Assembly (NCBI GenBank): GCA_035556655.1
Contig: DATMFW010000069.1
Coordinates: 33,044-97,043, forward strand
Direction of reading: 5' to 3'
Length of the DNA stretch: 64,000 nucleotides
Source: JBDSKH01 sp035556655
GTDB taxonomy: Bacteria; Actinomycetota; Actinomycetes; Actinomycetales; Microbacteriaceae
The notes under the pieces are model-generated. The model saw only the letters and a list, made by a program, of their open reading frames with translations. It ran no database searches and was not told where the DNA came from. Position 1 is the stretch's first letter; each line of letters starts with the position of its first letter. The position numbers and the translations under genes are program-made. Shown here in pieces: positions 23,551 through 32,662 of the stretch.

Positions 23551-25305
23551 ATGGACTACGCCCTCGTCGCCGTTCTCGGTCTCGTCGTCGTGGTCGTCAC
23601 CGCCGCGTTCTCGCGGCGTCTGGGTGTCGCCGCACCGCTGCTGCTCGTGCTGGTGGGCATCGGGTACTCCCTGATCCCGGGCGTTCCGCAGATCACGGTC
23701 GAGCCCGACATCATCCTCCTGGGCGTGCTGCCCCCGTTGCTCTACGCGGCCGCGATCAACGTGCCGGTGGTGGATTTCCGCCGCAACTTCCTCAGCATCT
23801 CGGCGCTGTCCGTGCTGCTCGTCGTGGTGAGCGCGTTCGCCACCGGCTTCGTGCTGTTCATGCTGCTTCCCGACCTCGATCTCGGTGCCGCCGTCGCGCT
23901 CGGCGCCGTCATCAGTCCGACGGATGTCGTGGCCGCGACCGCGATCGCGAAGCGGCTCGGCCTGCCACCCCGGCTGGTGTCGATCCTCGAGGGCGAGGGA
24001 CTGGTCAACGACGCGACAGCGCTGGTCATGCTGCGCACGGCGATCTCCGCGACCGCCCTCGCCGCATCCGGGCGGTTCAGCGGGTGGACGGTGCTCGGCG
24101 ACTTCGGGTACTCGGTGATCGTGGCGCTCGCGATCGGCCTCGCCGTCGGCGTGGTCTCGGTGATCATCCGCCGCAAGCTCCACGAACCGGTGCTCGACAC
24201 CGCCATCTCGTTCGCGGTGCCCTTCATCGCCTACATCCCGGCGGAGGAACTGCACGCCTCGGGCGTCATCGCCACGGTCGCCGCGGGGCTATACAGCGGG
24301 CACAGCGCCGCGCACTTCACGCCGCAGTCCCGCATCTCGGAGCGGTTCAACTGGCGCACCCTGCAGTTCGTCCTCGAGAACGGGGTCTTCCTGCTGATGG
24401 GCGCCCAGCTCGCCGGGATCGTCAGCGAGGTGCACGCCGACAAGCTCTCGGCCGACAAGGCCGTCTACTACGGGCTACTCGCCGCGGCGATCCTCATCGG
24501 GGTGCGGTTCGCCTTCGTCTGGCCGCTGCTGCTCGTGGTGCGCAACGGCGAGCAGCGGGCGATCTCGCAGTACAGCCGGGTCGGCGCTCTCGCCGAACGC
24601 ATGCGGGTGAGCGCCCGGGTCGCCGCCGGCCGGTACGCACGCCGGCGGGAGCGGTTCGAGCGAGCCGTCGACCGGCGCCAGAACGACATCGCCACCCTCC
24701 GCGACGAGGGGCTCGATGCCCGCGGCACGATCGTGATCGGATGGGCGGGGATGCGCGGGGTCGTCACGCTCGCGGCCGCGCAGTCGCTGCCGACCACGAC
24801 CCCCTACTACGAGCAGCTGGTGCTGATCGCCTTCACCGTGGCGATCGCGACCCTGCTGCTGCAGGGCGGCACGCTCCCGCTGGTGATCCGGCTGTCGAAG
24901 ATCCGCGGCAGCGACCGGCAGGCCGACCGCCGCGAACTCGCGGAACTGCTCGACGACATGGCCGCGGCCGGGATCCAGACCCTGGAGAACCCCGACTTCG
25001 CCCTGCCCGGCGGCCAGACGGTCGACTGGCAGGTGCTCGAGCGCGTGCGCCAGGACACGCTGCTCGCATCGCAGGCGGCCTGGGAACGCGCCGAGCACGC
25101 GGATGTCGATGACGGCATCCTCGATTCGCCCCATCAGCAGTACCGCGACCTGCGCCGCGAGGTGCTGCAGGCCGAGCGCGGCGTGCTGCTGGAGGCCCGC
25201 TCGCGCGGTGCCTATCCCTCGCGGATCCTCACCCGGGCGCAGGCCCTGCTCGACCTGGAGGAGGCCCGCCTGGAGCAGATGGACACCGGCGGGCGGGTGG
25301 AGTGA
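23551..25305 (+). CDS. CPA1-family Na+/H+ antiporter
   Basis: 584 aa. Residues 1-430 form a 12-helix cation:proton antiporter with LPPLLYAAAINVPVVDFRRN, ISPTDVVAATAIAKRLGLP, EGEGLVNDATALV (the ND pair in the ion path) and GWAGMRGVVTLAAAQSLP. Residues ~440-584 form a hydrophilic regulatory tail. NhaP-type members extrude Na+, K+ or Li+. ATG 23551 has TACCCT (23539-23544) six nt upstream. Confidence 0.94.
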   Translation: MDYALVAVLGLVVVVVTAAFSRRLGVAAPLLLVLVGIGYSLIPGVPQITVEPDIILLGVLPPLLYAAAINVPVVDFRRNFLSISALSVLLVVVSAFATGFVLFMLLPDLDLGAAVALGAVISPTDVVAATAIAKRLGLPPRLVSILEGEGLVNDATALVMLRTAISATALAASGRFSGWTVLGDFGYSVIVALAIGLAVGVVSVIIRRKLHEPVLDTAISFAVPFIAYIPAEELHASGVIATVAAGLYSGHSAAHFTPQSRISERFNWRTLQFVLENGVFLLMGAQLAGIVSEVHADKLSADKAVYYGLLAAAILIGVRFAFVWPLLLVVRNGEQRAISQYSRVGALAERMRVSARVAAGRYARRRERFERAVDRRQNDIATLRDEGLDARGTIVIGWAGMRGVVTLAAAQSLPTTTPYYEQLVLIAFTVAIATLLLQGGTLPLVIRLSKIRGSDRQADRRELAELLDDMAAAGIQTLENPDFALPGGQTVDWQVLERVRQDTLLASQAAWERAEHADVDDGILDSPHQQYRDLRREVLQAERGVLLEARSRGAYPSRILTRAQALLDLEEARLEQMDTGGRVE

Positions 25306-25326
25306 GCGGCACGTAGGCTGGGGGAC

Positions 25327-25626
25327 ATGCCCCGTTCGAACCGCCCGCGCCGCCGCGGACCGGCCGACGAGGCCCCGGAGCTCGACCTCGAACGCGCCCT
25401 GCTCGGCCGGCTGCACACCGAGGCCAAGCGCGACGGGATCTGGAACGTCCAGCCGCACGGTGCAAGCTCGGCGGTCAAGACCTACATCTGCCCGGGTTGT
25501 GCCGGAGAGATCGCCGCGGGTACCGCGCACGTGGTCGCCTGGCGGGCCGACGGCATCATGGGCGAAGCCGACGACCTGGCCGGTCGCCGGCACTGGCACA
25601 GCCGCTGCTGGAAGATCCGGTCGTGA
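25327..25626 (+). CDS. Small zinc-ribbon-like actinobacterial protein
   Basis: 99 aa. A basic N-terminus (PRSNRPRRRGPADEAP) and a putative metal site formed by YICPGCAGEI and HWHSRCW. Proteins of this type sit beside alpha/beta hydrolases in actinobacteria, sometimes labelled ATP/GTP-binding without evidence. Function unknown. ATG 25327 has TAGGCT (25314-25319) seven nt upstream. Four-base overlap with the next gene. Confidence 0.82.
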   Translation: MPRSNRPRRRGPADEAPELDLERALLGRLHTEAKRDGIWNVQPHGASSAVKTYICPGCAGEIAAGTAHVVAWRADGIMGEADDLAGRRHWHSRCWKIRS

Positions 25627-26348
25627 CGACCGAGATCGCCGGCAGCGTCGTACTGCCCGCCGTGCGCGAAGACATCGAGCTGCAGACCGCGGACGGCCTG
25701 ACCCTCGTCGGCGAGCTGGCGAGCCCCGCCGCGACGGCGCCCGTGGCGACCCTGGTCTGCCTGCACCCGCTGCCGACCCACGGCGGGTTCATGGACTCGC
25801 ACATCCTGCGCAAGGCCGCCGCCCGGCTGCCGGCGCTCGCCGATCTCGCGGTGCTGCGCTTCAATACCCGGGGCACCTCGTCTCCGCGCGGTACCTCGCA
25901 GGGGACCTTCGACGGGGGCGAGTCCGAGCGGCACGACGTCGCGGCCGCGATGGCGTTCGTCGCCGGGCGCGGGCTGCCGGCGCCCTGGCTGCTCGGCTGG
26001 TCGTTCGGCACCGAGCTGGTGCTGAAGTACGGTTTCGCGCACCCGATCGCCGGCGCGATCCTGCTCTCGCCGCCGCTGCACCGGGCGACGGATGCCGAGG
26101 TCGCCGCCTGGGCGGGAGCCCCGGTTCCGCTCGTCGCGCTCATCCCCGAGCTCGACGACTATCTGCAGCCGGCCGAGGCCGCCGAGCGGTTCGCGTCGGT
26201 TCCGCACATCCAGCTGGTCGCCGTCGAGGGCGGCAGGCACCTCTGGGTGGGCGAGAATCAGACCAGGCGGGTGCTGAACGAGATCGTGTCGCGGGTCAAC
26301 CCCGCCGCCGCGCCGCTGCCGACGACCTGGGAGGGTCCGCTGTCATGA
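25623..26348 (+). CDS. Alpha/beta hydrolase
   Basis: 241 aa. Motifs: LVCLHPLPTHGGFMDSHILR (oxyanion segment), LRFNTRGTSSPRGTSQGTFD and the nucleophile elbow LLGWSFGTEL (Ser), with an Asp in LIPELDDYLQP and His in GGRHLWVGENQ completing a triad. This is the dienelactone-hydrolase-like subgroup (YfhR/YsgA type); the substrate is unknown. Four-base overlaps on both sides place it in a three-gene unit with the zinc-ribbon and rhodanese genes. Confidence 0.9.
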   Translation: MTTEIAGSVVLPAVREDIELQTADGLTLVGELASPAATAPVATLVCLHPLPTHGGFMDSHILRKAAARLPALADLAVLRFNTRGTSSPRGTSQGTFDGGESERHDVAAAMAFVAGRGLPAPWLLGWSFGTELVLKYGFAHPIAGAILLSPPLHRATDAEVAAWAGAPVPLVALIPELDDYLQPAEAAERFASVPHIQLVAVEGGRHLWVGENQTRRVLNEIVSRVNPAAAPLPTTWEGPLS

Positions 26349-26653
26349 AGTCCGTCACCCCGCAGCAGTTCGCCGCGCTCGAGGGCGCCGCGCTGATCGA
26401 TGTGCGCGAGCCGGCCGAGCTGGACGAGGTGCGGACCGCGCAGGGGGTCCCGATCCCGATGAGCGGGTTCCTCGACCGGCTCGGTGAGCTGCCCGAGGGG
26501 CCGCTTTATGTGCTCTGCCGGTCGGGTGCGCGCAGCGCCCGGGTGACCGAGTACCTCGAGCAGCAGGGCTACGACGCGACGAACATCGACGGAGGCATCA
26601 TGGCCTGGGAGGCCGCGGGACTCCCGGTGCTGCGCGGCCCGGTGGTCGAGTAG
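26345..26653 (+). CDS. Single-domain rhodanese
   Basis: 102 aa. LIDVREPAELDEVRTAQGVP and the active-site loop YVLCRSGARSARVTEYL, with catalytic Cys in CRSGARS, are diagnostic. Transfers sulfane sulfur to cyanide or thiol acceptors in vitro. The last codons (VVE-stop) lie in the sequence GTGGTCGAGTAG, the end of a dispersed palindrome, so the C-terminus may have been set by repeat insertion. Confidence 0.94.
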   Translation: MKSVTPQQFAALEGAALIDVREPAELDEVRTAQGVPIPMSGFLDRLGELPEGPLYVLCRSGARSARVTEYLEQQGYDATNIDGGIMAWEAAGLPVLRGPVVE

Positions 26654-26703
26654 CCGCTGACTCTCGGTGCTCGAGTAGCCGCGAAGCGGCGTATCGAGAC
26701 CCG
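26644..26703. repeat. Dispersed palindromic repeat, copy 2 (one and a half units)
   Basis: A half unit GGTCGAGTAGCCGC at 26644-26657 contains the rhodanese stop codon. A full unit at 26667-26703 (CTCGAGTAGCCGCGAAGCGG then CGTATCGAGACCC) follows. It is the reverse complement of the copy-1 orientation. Confidence 0.75.
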
Positions 26704-26712
26704 GAGACCCCG

Positions 26713-27777
26713 CTACAACTCGTTCTGCCGCGGCACGATGACCTGCTTGATGATCAGCAGGATCGCCGCCGCGACCGGGATCGCGATCAGCGCACCGAGG
26801 ATGCCGAGCAGCGTGCCGCCGGCGAGGGCCGCGACCACGACGACCACGCCCGGAACCTTCACGGCCCGGTTCATGATCGTGGGGCTGAACACGTACGCCT
26901 CGACCTGCATGTACACCAGGTAGTAGATCGCGACGATCAGCACCGCCGGCCAGCCCTCGAAGAGCCAGATGCCCAGCGTGATCAGCACGGCACCCGAGAT
27001 GGTTCCGACGAGCGGGACGAGCGAGAACAGGAACGCCAGGAACGCGAACAGCGCCGAGTACTCGATCGGGTCGCCGAGGATGAGGCCCAGCACCGTCATG
27101 AAGATGAGGGTCAGGATGCCGTTGGCCAGACCCAGCGAGACCTGGCCGACGACGTAGCGGCCGACCGCCTGGCTGATCTGCTCGGAGATGTCGATGAACT
27201 TCTCGCGCTTGGTGGCCGGGATCAGCTGGTACAGGCCGCGCTTGATGCTGGAGAGCGAGGCGACGAAGTACAGGGTGAGGATCAGGACGATGACGCCGCC
27301 GAACGCGCCGCCCGCGATCGTGAACGCGGTGGTGACGACGCCGGCGGTGATCGCCTCGAAGTTCTCGTTGAACCAGTCCAGCACCTTCTGCTTGGCGTCG
27401 TCCCAGGTGCCGAGCCAGTACAGGGTCTCGTTCCACCAGCCGCCGACCGCCTGGTCGTCGGTGAGGGCCTGAACGAGGTCGGGCGCCTGCTGGATCAGGT
27501 TGCCGATCTGGTCGGCGATGACCGGGATGATGGCGAGCACGAGTCCGGCGAAGATCGCGAGGATGCCGACCAGAACGACGAGGATGGCGAGCCAGCGCGG
27601 CAGCTTGTGGCGTTCCAGCCAGGAGACCGCCGGGTCGATGCCGAGCGCGAGGAACAGGGCCGCCCCGACGTAGGTGATGATCGGGCCGAGCACCTGGATG
27701 CCGCCGCCGATGGCGACGGCGACCAGAACGCCGAGGCCGCCGAACAGTCCGAGACGGAACGCGTTCTGGATCTTCAC
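26713..27777 (-). CDS. AI-2E/PerM-family membrane protein
   Basis: 354 aa, about eight helices, including the YVGAALFLALGIDPAVSWLE and WLAILVVLVGILAIFAGLVL segments and a glycine-rich final region near GTLLGILGALIAIPVAAAIL. Members have been linked to AI-2 export, Na+/H+ exchange or permeation; the specificity here is not predictable. The start is GTG 27777, with TAGCAT six nt upstream on the minus strand (plus 27784-27789). Confidence 0.92.
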   Translation of the reverse strand: MKIQNAFRLGLFGGLGVLVAVAIGGGIQVLGPIITYVGAALFLALGIDPAVSWLERHKLPRWLAILVVLVGILAIFAGLVLAIIPVIADQIGNLIQQAPDLVQALTDDQAVGGWWNETLYWLGTWDDAKQKVLDWFNENFEAITAGVVTTAFTIAGGAFGGVIVLILTLYFVASLSSIKRGLYQLIPATKREKFIDISEQISQAVGRYVVGQVSLGLANGILTLIFMTVLGLILGDPIEYSALFAFLAFLFSLVPLVGTISGAVLITLGIWLFEGWPAVLIVAIYYLVYMQVEAYVFSPTIMNRAVKVPGVVVVVAALAGGTLLGILGALIAIPVAAAILLIIKQVIVPRQNEL

Positions 27778-27800
27778 ACGGCGATGCTATCGGTTGGCGC

Positions 27801-29603
27801 TCAGCCCGCGTGCTCCCGCTCGAGGGTGTCTTCGCCGACCTCGTCGGCGGGGCGCTCGGGCGCCTCGACGGCGGCCGCCGGGAACCCGTGGTCGGCGGTG
27901 ACCCGCTCGGCCTGGGCGAGGACCCCGCGCAGGCTCTCCACGTAGCTCGCGACCGATTCGCGCTCGGCGCGGATCTGGGCGAGGCGGGTCTCGGCGTCAC
28001 CGAGGAGGGCCGTCGCGCGCTGCTCGGCGTCGGCGAGGAGCGCCTTGGCGCGGCTCTCGGCGTTGCCGAGCACCTCTTTCGCGGTGGCCTTCGCCTCGGA
28101 CACCAGGGTCTTCGCCTCAGCCTTGGCGGCGCTGCTGACCTGGTCGGCTTCGGCACGCTTGTCGGCCGCGCGCTTCGTCGCCGCCTCGAGCTGGGCCTGG
28201 GCGTCGTCGAGGAACTTCTGCGTGGTGGCGACGGCCTCGGCGTGCTTGGCCGTGTACTCCTTCTCGGCCTCGTCGCGGCGCGCCGCGAGCTGCAGCTCGA
28301 GGTCGGTCTTGGCCTGCTCGGCCGTCGCGGCGAGGCGCGCCGCGAGCTCGGCGGTGTCGCGCTCGATCCGGGCCCGGCTGGCCTCCTGCTCCTCGGCGAC
28401 CAGTTCCCGCTTGCGGGCGACCTCGCGGTCGATGTCCTTGCGCTTCTTGTCGATGTCCGAGGCGAGGGTGGCGCGGGCCTGAGCGATCTCGGCGTCGGCG
28501 TCGGAGCGCAGGTGCGCCAGCTCGGCCTCCAGGGTCTCGCGGGCCCCGGTGAGCTCGGCCTCCCACGCCTCGCGCGCCCCCGCCAGTTCGGCGGCGAGGG
28601 ATTCGCGCGCCCCGGTGATCTCGGCTTCGAGCGCTGCGCGCTTGCTCGAGACCTCGGCGTCGACGGCGGTGCGTGCGCGCGTGGTCTCGGTCTCGAGCTC
28701 GGCGCGAGCCTGGGCGGTGGCCGCCTGGAGTTCGGCGTTGGCGGTGCGGGTCGCGGCCTCGAGCTCGGCGCGGGCGCGCTCGGTGTCGGCGTCGAGCGCG
28801 GCGTTGGCCGCGGCGGTGTCGTTCTCGAGCGCGATGCGGGCGTCCTTGGTCTCGCGCGCGAGATCGGTGCGTCCCTGCTCGAGGTCGTGCTCGAGCTCGG
28901 CGCGCAGCCGGGCGGCCTCGGCCTCGAACTCGGCGCGCTGCGCCGCGGTGTCGCGGGCGAGGGCTGCGGCCTCCTCGCGGGCGGCGGCGAGCTCCTGCTG
29001 GGCGGCGGAGCGCGCTTCGGCGACCTCGCGCTCGGCCTCGGCGCGGGTCGCGGCGGCGTCGCGCTGGCCGGCCGAGCGCGTCTCGGCGACCTCGGCCGTG
29101 ATGGCGGCGCGGATGGCCTCGGCTTCGCGGGTGGCGTCGGCGACGGTGGTGTCGGCCTCTTCCCGGGCGCGGGTGAGGGTCTGCGTGGCGCGCTCGTTCG
29201 CGTCACCGATGATCGCATCCACCTGGGCCTGCGCGTCCGCGACCAGCTTCTCGGCGTAGGCGGTGACCTCGGCGCGCTGCTGCGTCACCTCGGACTGCAC
29301 GGACGCGCGCAGCTTCTCGGCGTCGATGTCGGCCTGGCTGATGAGGCGCAGCGACTGCTCCTCCGCAATGCGCAGGGTGTTCTCAAGCTTGGTGCCGAGA
29401 CCGGAGTAGGTGGGGCTGCCGACCTCGTCGAGCTCGGCCTGCAGGTCTTCTGCGACCGCCTGCAGACGCTTCAGTTCTTTGGCGTGTTCGGTCTTCTCGG
29501 CCGTCGCCGCCGCGAGCTCCGCCCGGAGAGAGCCGACGACCTGGTCGACCTCGTCCTTCTTGTACCCGCGAAGCTCTGTGCTGAACGCGTCTTCTGCCGC
29601 CAC
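27801..29603 (-). CDS. Large DivIVA-like coiled-coil protein
   Basis: 600 aa, Ala/Glu/Arg-rich. The N-terminus (AEDAFSTELRGYKKDEVDQV) is a DivIVA-type membrane-targeting motif. Residues ~45-560 are nearly continuous heptad-rich coiled coil with repeating AxAEREVAEAR-like blocks. The architecture resembles polar-growth scaffolds such as Scy/FilP or Wag31-related proteins; a cytoskeletal role is inferred. GTG 29603 is chosen from the AAGGAG site at plus 29611-29616; TAGACT lies further upstream at plus 29660-29665. Confidence 0.85.
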   Translation of the reverse strand: MAAEDAFSTELRGYKKDEVDQVVGSLRAELAAATAEKTEHAKELKRLQAVAEDLQAELDEVGSPTYSGLGTKLENTLRIAEEQSLRLISQADIDAEKLRASVQSEVTQQRAEVTAYAEKLVADAQAQVDAIIGDANERATQTLTRAREEADTTVADATREAEAIRAAITAEVAETRSAGQRDAAATRAEAEREVAEARSAAQQELAAAREEAAALARDTAAQRAEFEAEAARLRAELEHDLEQGRTDLARETKDARIALENDTAAANAALDADTERARAELEAATRTANAELQAATAQARAELETETTRARTAVDAEVSSKRAALEAEITGARESLAAELAGAREAWEAELTGARETLEAELAHLRSDADAEIAQARATLASDIDKKRKDIDREVARKRELVAEEQEASRARIERDTAELAARLAATAEQAKTDLELQLAARRDEAEKEYTAKHAEAVATTQKFLDDAQAQLEAATKRAADKRAEADQVSSAAKAEAKTLVSEAKATAKEVLGNAESRAKALLADAEQRATALLGDAETRLAQIRAERESVASYVESLRGVLAQAERVTADHGFPAAAVEAPERPADEVGEDTLEREHAG

Positions 29604-29791
29604 CGCTTGCTCCTTCGGAACGCATGCCCCACCGCTGGTTCGGGAGGGGGAACCTTGCGAGTCTAACCGGCACTTCCCGCCCCCGACCCCGCCGATCTGG
29701 GCCCCCGGCACGCAGCCCACTCCCACCCGCCTCCCAGTCTCAGCGGGGCATCTCCGGTAATCTGGGGTGTCTTTGCCGGAGGAGTGCGTCT

Positions 29792-31648
29792 TTGCGGTTC
29801 GTGATCGCGATCGTCTTGTTCGTCGTCGCCCTTGTCACCATCGGCCTCGGCATTGCTCAGCGAACCATCCTCGCCGGGCCGGATTCGTACAGCACCGAGG
29901 TCTCGACAGGGTCCGCTCCCATCACCGTCGTCGACAGCGACGCGCTGAACGCCCTCGCCGGGACGCAGACGGTGACCATCGACGGCACCGGCGACATCTT
30001 CCTCGCCTACGGCCGCACCACCGACGTTCTCGCCTGGGTCGGCGACCTGACCTACAACCACGTGACCTACACCCCCGGCGACGCCGAACTCGCCGCCGCG
30101 ACCGTCTCGGGCGGGGGCACCTCGGGCGTGGGCGAGACGGCCGTGCCGACGCCGCCCGCCGATCCGACCACCGCTCCCACCACGTCGCCGGACGCGTCGC
30201 CCGATGCCGAGACGCCCGAGCTGGTGCCCTTCAGCGGCGAGGTCCCCGACCCGCGCGGCTCCGACCTCTGGCTGCAGGAGTTCGAGGGCTCGGGTGAGCT
30301 GGTCCGCAAGATCAACGCGCCGCAGGGCATCTCTCTGATCGTGATGTCGAACGGCATCGACCCGGCGCCCGCGACGCTCAGCCTGAAATGGCCGCTCGAC
30401 AACTCGGCGCCGATGTCGGGTCCGCTGATCATCACGGGCATCCTCGCGATGCTCGCCGGGCTCGCCGCGTTCGTCTGGGCCCTCGTGAACGCCCGGCGCC
30501 GTCGCGGCCCGCGCCGCAAGCAACCGCGCCTGCCGCGCGCACCGCAGCCGAAGCGCCTCAAGCGGGCACCGCAGCGCAAGGAGCTGACCACCGGCCGCCG
30601 CTCGCTGGTGGCCGCCTCCGGCATCCTCGTCGCGAGCCTCGCCCTCACCGGCTGCACGACGGGAGCCGGCCTGCTCGGCTCGGGTCTCGACACCGACCCG
30701 ACCCCGAGCGCGACCGACATCGAGGGCGCTGCGGACCTGAAGCCGCCGGCCGTCACCGAACAGCAGCTCGGCCGCATCGTCGACCGATTGCGCGACACTC
30801 TCGACCAGGCCGATGCGGACAAGGACGCCACGCTGGCCGGGACGCGCCTGGCCGGTCCCGCGCTGGCCGAGCGCACCGCGAACTACAAGATCACCACGAA
30901 GGACTCCGCCCTCGCCGCGGTCAGCCCCTTCCCGGTCGGAACCGTCGAGATCGCGCTGCCGCAGCAGAACGACAGCTGGCCGCGCGCGGTGTTCGCCGTC
31001 GTCCAGCCCGCCGACGCCACGATCGCCCCGGTGGGCCTGATGCTGCTGCAGGAGTCCCCGCGCGAGAACTACAAGGTGCACTACCTGGTCACCCTCGAGC
31101 CCGGCCTGGTGATCCCGCCGGTCGCTCCCGCCGAGATCGGCTCGGTCACGCTCGACGCCGACAACGGGCTGGGTCTGCTCGCACCGAACCAGCTGGCGGA
31201 TGCCTACGGGGAGATCCTGCGCGAGGGCGAGGCCGCGCCCGAGTTCGCCACCTTCGACGCGACGACCGACTCGCTGCGCGCCGACGTCGGATTCGAAGCC
31301 AAGCAGAAGCGCAAGAAGGATCTGCCGAGCCAGGCCAAGATCGTGTTCAGCGGGGGAGCGGGCACCGAGCCGCCGATCTCGTTCCCGACCAACGACAACG
31401 GGCAGATCGTCGCCGTCTCGCTCGACGACATCGAGACGGTGACCCCGGTCGAGGCGGGCGCCGCGATCAACGCCAAGGGCACCGTGAAGGCCCTGGCCGG
31501 TCGTGCCCAGAGCACCAAGGGCTTCGTGGCGACCTACGGGGTCCAGCTGCTGTTCTACGTGCCGCAGACCACCGGGTCGGACGACACGTCCACTATCCAG
31601 TTGCTCGGGTTCAGCTCGGCGCTGGTCGCCGCCAAGGAGGTCAACTGA
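29792..31648 (+). CDS. Membrane protein with an internal lipobox, unknown function
   Basis: 618 aa. TTG 29792 is preferred: GGAGGA (29778-29783) is eight nt upstream and TAATCT (29758-29763) is a likely -10. Helix 1 (FVIAIVLFVVALVTIGLGIA) precedes an extracytoplasmic domain (~25-210), a Pro/Thr linker, helix 2 (PLIITGILAMLAGLAAFVWA) and a very basic loop. Then comes a signal-like segment ending in a lipobox (LVASLALTGC), then a ~330-residue soluble domain. It looks like a membrane protein fused to a lipoprotein. No catalytic motif recognised. Confidence 0.8.
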   Translation: MRFVIAIVLFVVALVTIGLGIAQRTILAGPDSYSTEVSTGSAPITVVDSDALNALAGTQTVTIDGTGDIFLAYGRTTDVLAWVGDLTYNHVTYTPGDAELAAATVSGGGTSGVGETAVPTPPADPTTAPTTSPDASPDAETPELVPFSGEVPDPRGSDLWLQEFEGSGELVRKINAPQGISLIVMSNGIDPAPATLSLKWPLDNSAPMSGPLIITGILAMLAGLAAFVWALVNARRRRGPRRKQPRLPRAPQPKRLKRAPQRKELTTGRRSLVAASGILVASLALTGCTTGAGLLGSGLDTDPTPSATDIEGAADLKPPAVTEQQLGRIVDRLRDTLDQADADKDATLAGTRLAGPALAERTANYKITTKDSALAAVSPFPVGTVEIALPQQNDSWPRAVFAVVQPADATIAPVGLMLLQESPRENYKVHYLVTLEPGLVIPPVAPAEIGSVTLDADNGLGLLAPNQLADAYGEILREGEAAPEFATFDATTDSLRADVGFEAKQKRKKDLPSQAKIVFSGGAGTEPPISFPTNDNGQIVAVSLDDIETVTPVEAGAAINAKGTVKALAGRAQSTKGFVATYGVQLLFYVPQTTGSDDTSTIQLLGFSSALVAAKEVN

Positions 31649-32595
31649 TGGCTCAGGCCGTCCCGCCGCCCGGTCCGAGCCTGCGCGGCGCCGTCGACCT
31701 GTCCGGTCTGGTGCGTCGCGCCAACGCGCCGGAACCGCCGCCCGGTGAGCAGCCGGGTGGTCAGCCCGAGGCCGGCGGACTGGTGTTCCCGGCGACCGAC
31801 GCGACGTTCGAGAGCGTCCTGCAGCTGTCGAGCCGGGTCCCCGTCGTCATCGAGTTCTACGCCCCCGGCCTGCAGCCGTCCCTCGGCGCGGTCGTGGAGT
31901 CGTACGGCGGGCGCCTGGTGCTGGCCACCGTCGACGGGCAGACCAACCCGCAGCTGGCGCAGGCGTTCCAGGTGCGCGAGGTGCCCGCGGTGGCCGCGGT
32001 CATCGCCGGCCGCCCGGTGAACCTGTTCCTCGGGATCCCCTCCGATGAGGAGGTGCGTCAGGTCTTCGACGAGCTGCTCACTCTTGCCGCTCAGAACGGA
32101 GTCACCGGCCGCATCGACGCCGGGGGCGACGCGGCCGAGGACGGCGAGCAGGGCGAGCCGGCCGCCCCGGTCGAGGAGCCGCTGCCTCCGCACCATCAGG
32201 AGGCCTTCGACGCCATCGGCGTCGGTGACTACGCCACCGCGATCGCCGAGTACCGTCAGGCGCTCGCCGAGAACCCGCGCGACGGCCTCGCCGTCGCGGG
32301 CCTGGCGCAGGTGTCGTTGCTGCAGCGTCTGGACGGTGCGGACGCCGGTGCGCTGCGCTCCGCGGCCGCCGATGCCCCCCAGAGTGCCGCCGCGCAGCTC
32401 GCGGTCGCCGACCTCGATGTCAGCGGCGGTCATCTCGACGATGCGTTCGGGCGGCTGCTCGATCTGTTCCCGTCCCTGGACGGCGAGGCGAAGCAGCAGG
32501 TGCGCACCCGGCTGCTGGAGTACTTCGAGATCGCCGGCCCGGACGACCCGCGCGTCGCGGCCGCCCGCCGGCGCCTGACGGCGCTGCTGTACTGA
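31648..32595 (+). CDS. Thioredoxin-fold/TPR protein, CnoX (YbbN)-like
   Basis: 315 aa. Thioredoxin-like domain at ~45-150 (VPVVIEFYAPGLQPSLGAVV, then FQVREVPAVAAVIAGRPV) and TPR-like helices at ~185-315 (AFDAIGVGDYATAIAEYRQA). The active-site CxxC is replaced by APGLQPS, so it cannot do dithiol exchange; a holdase or chaperone role is the family precedent. A strong AAGGAGG site and a one-base overlap couple it to the previous gene. Confidence 0.9.
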   Translation: MAQAVPPPGPSLRGAVDLSGLVRRANAPEPPPGEQPGGQPEAGGLVFPATDATFESVLQLSSRVPVVIEFYAPGLQPSLGAVVESYGGRLVLATVDGQTNPQLAQAFQVREVPAVAAVIAGRPVNLFLGIPSDEEVRQVFDELLTLAAQNGVTGRIDAGGDAAEDGEQGEPAAPVEEPLPPHHQEAFDAIGVGDYATAIAEYRQALAENPRDGLAVAGLAQVSLLQRLDGADAGALRSAAADAPQSAAAQLAVADLDVSGGHLDDAFGRLLDLFPSLDGEAKQQVRTRLLEYFEIAGPDDPRVAAARRRLTALLY

Positions 32596-32612
32596 GCAGC
32601 GCCTCCCACGCA

Positions 32613-32654
32613 CACGACAGCGGGCGGACACCCTGGTGCCCGCCCGCTGTCGTG
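32613..32654. terminator. Bidirectional terminator
   Basis: Arms CACGACAGCGGGCGG (32613-32627) and CCGCCCGCTGTCGTG (32640-32654) are perfectly complementary over 15 bp with a 12-nt loop. It lies between convergent genes ending at 32595 and 32663. Confidence 0.85.
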
Positions 32655-32662
32655 TCGCCTGG

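Noticed and set aside
26258..29218. 986-aa minus-strand frame overlapping the AI-2E and coiled-coil genes
   Set aside because: A different frame from the two real minus-strand genes; Pro/Arg/Ser-rich composition typical of a shadow frame.
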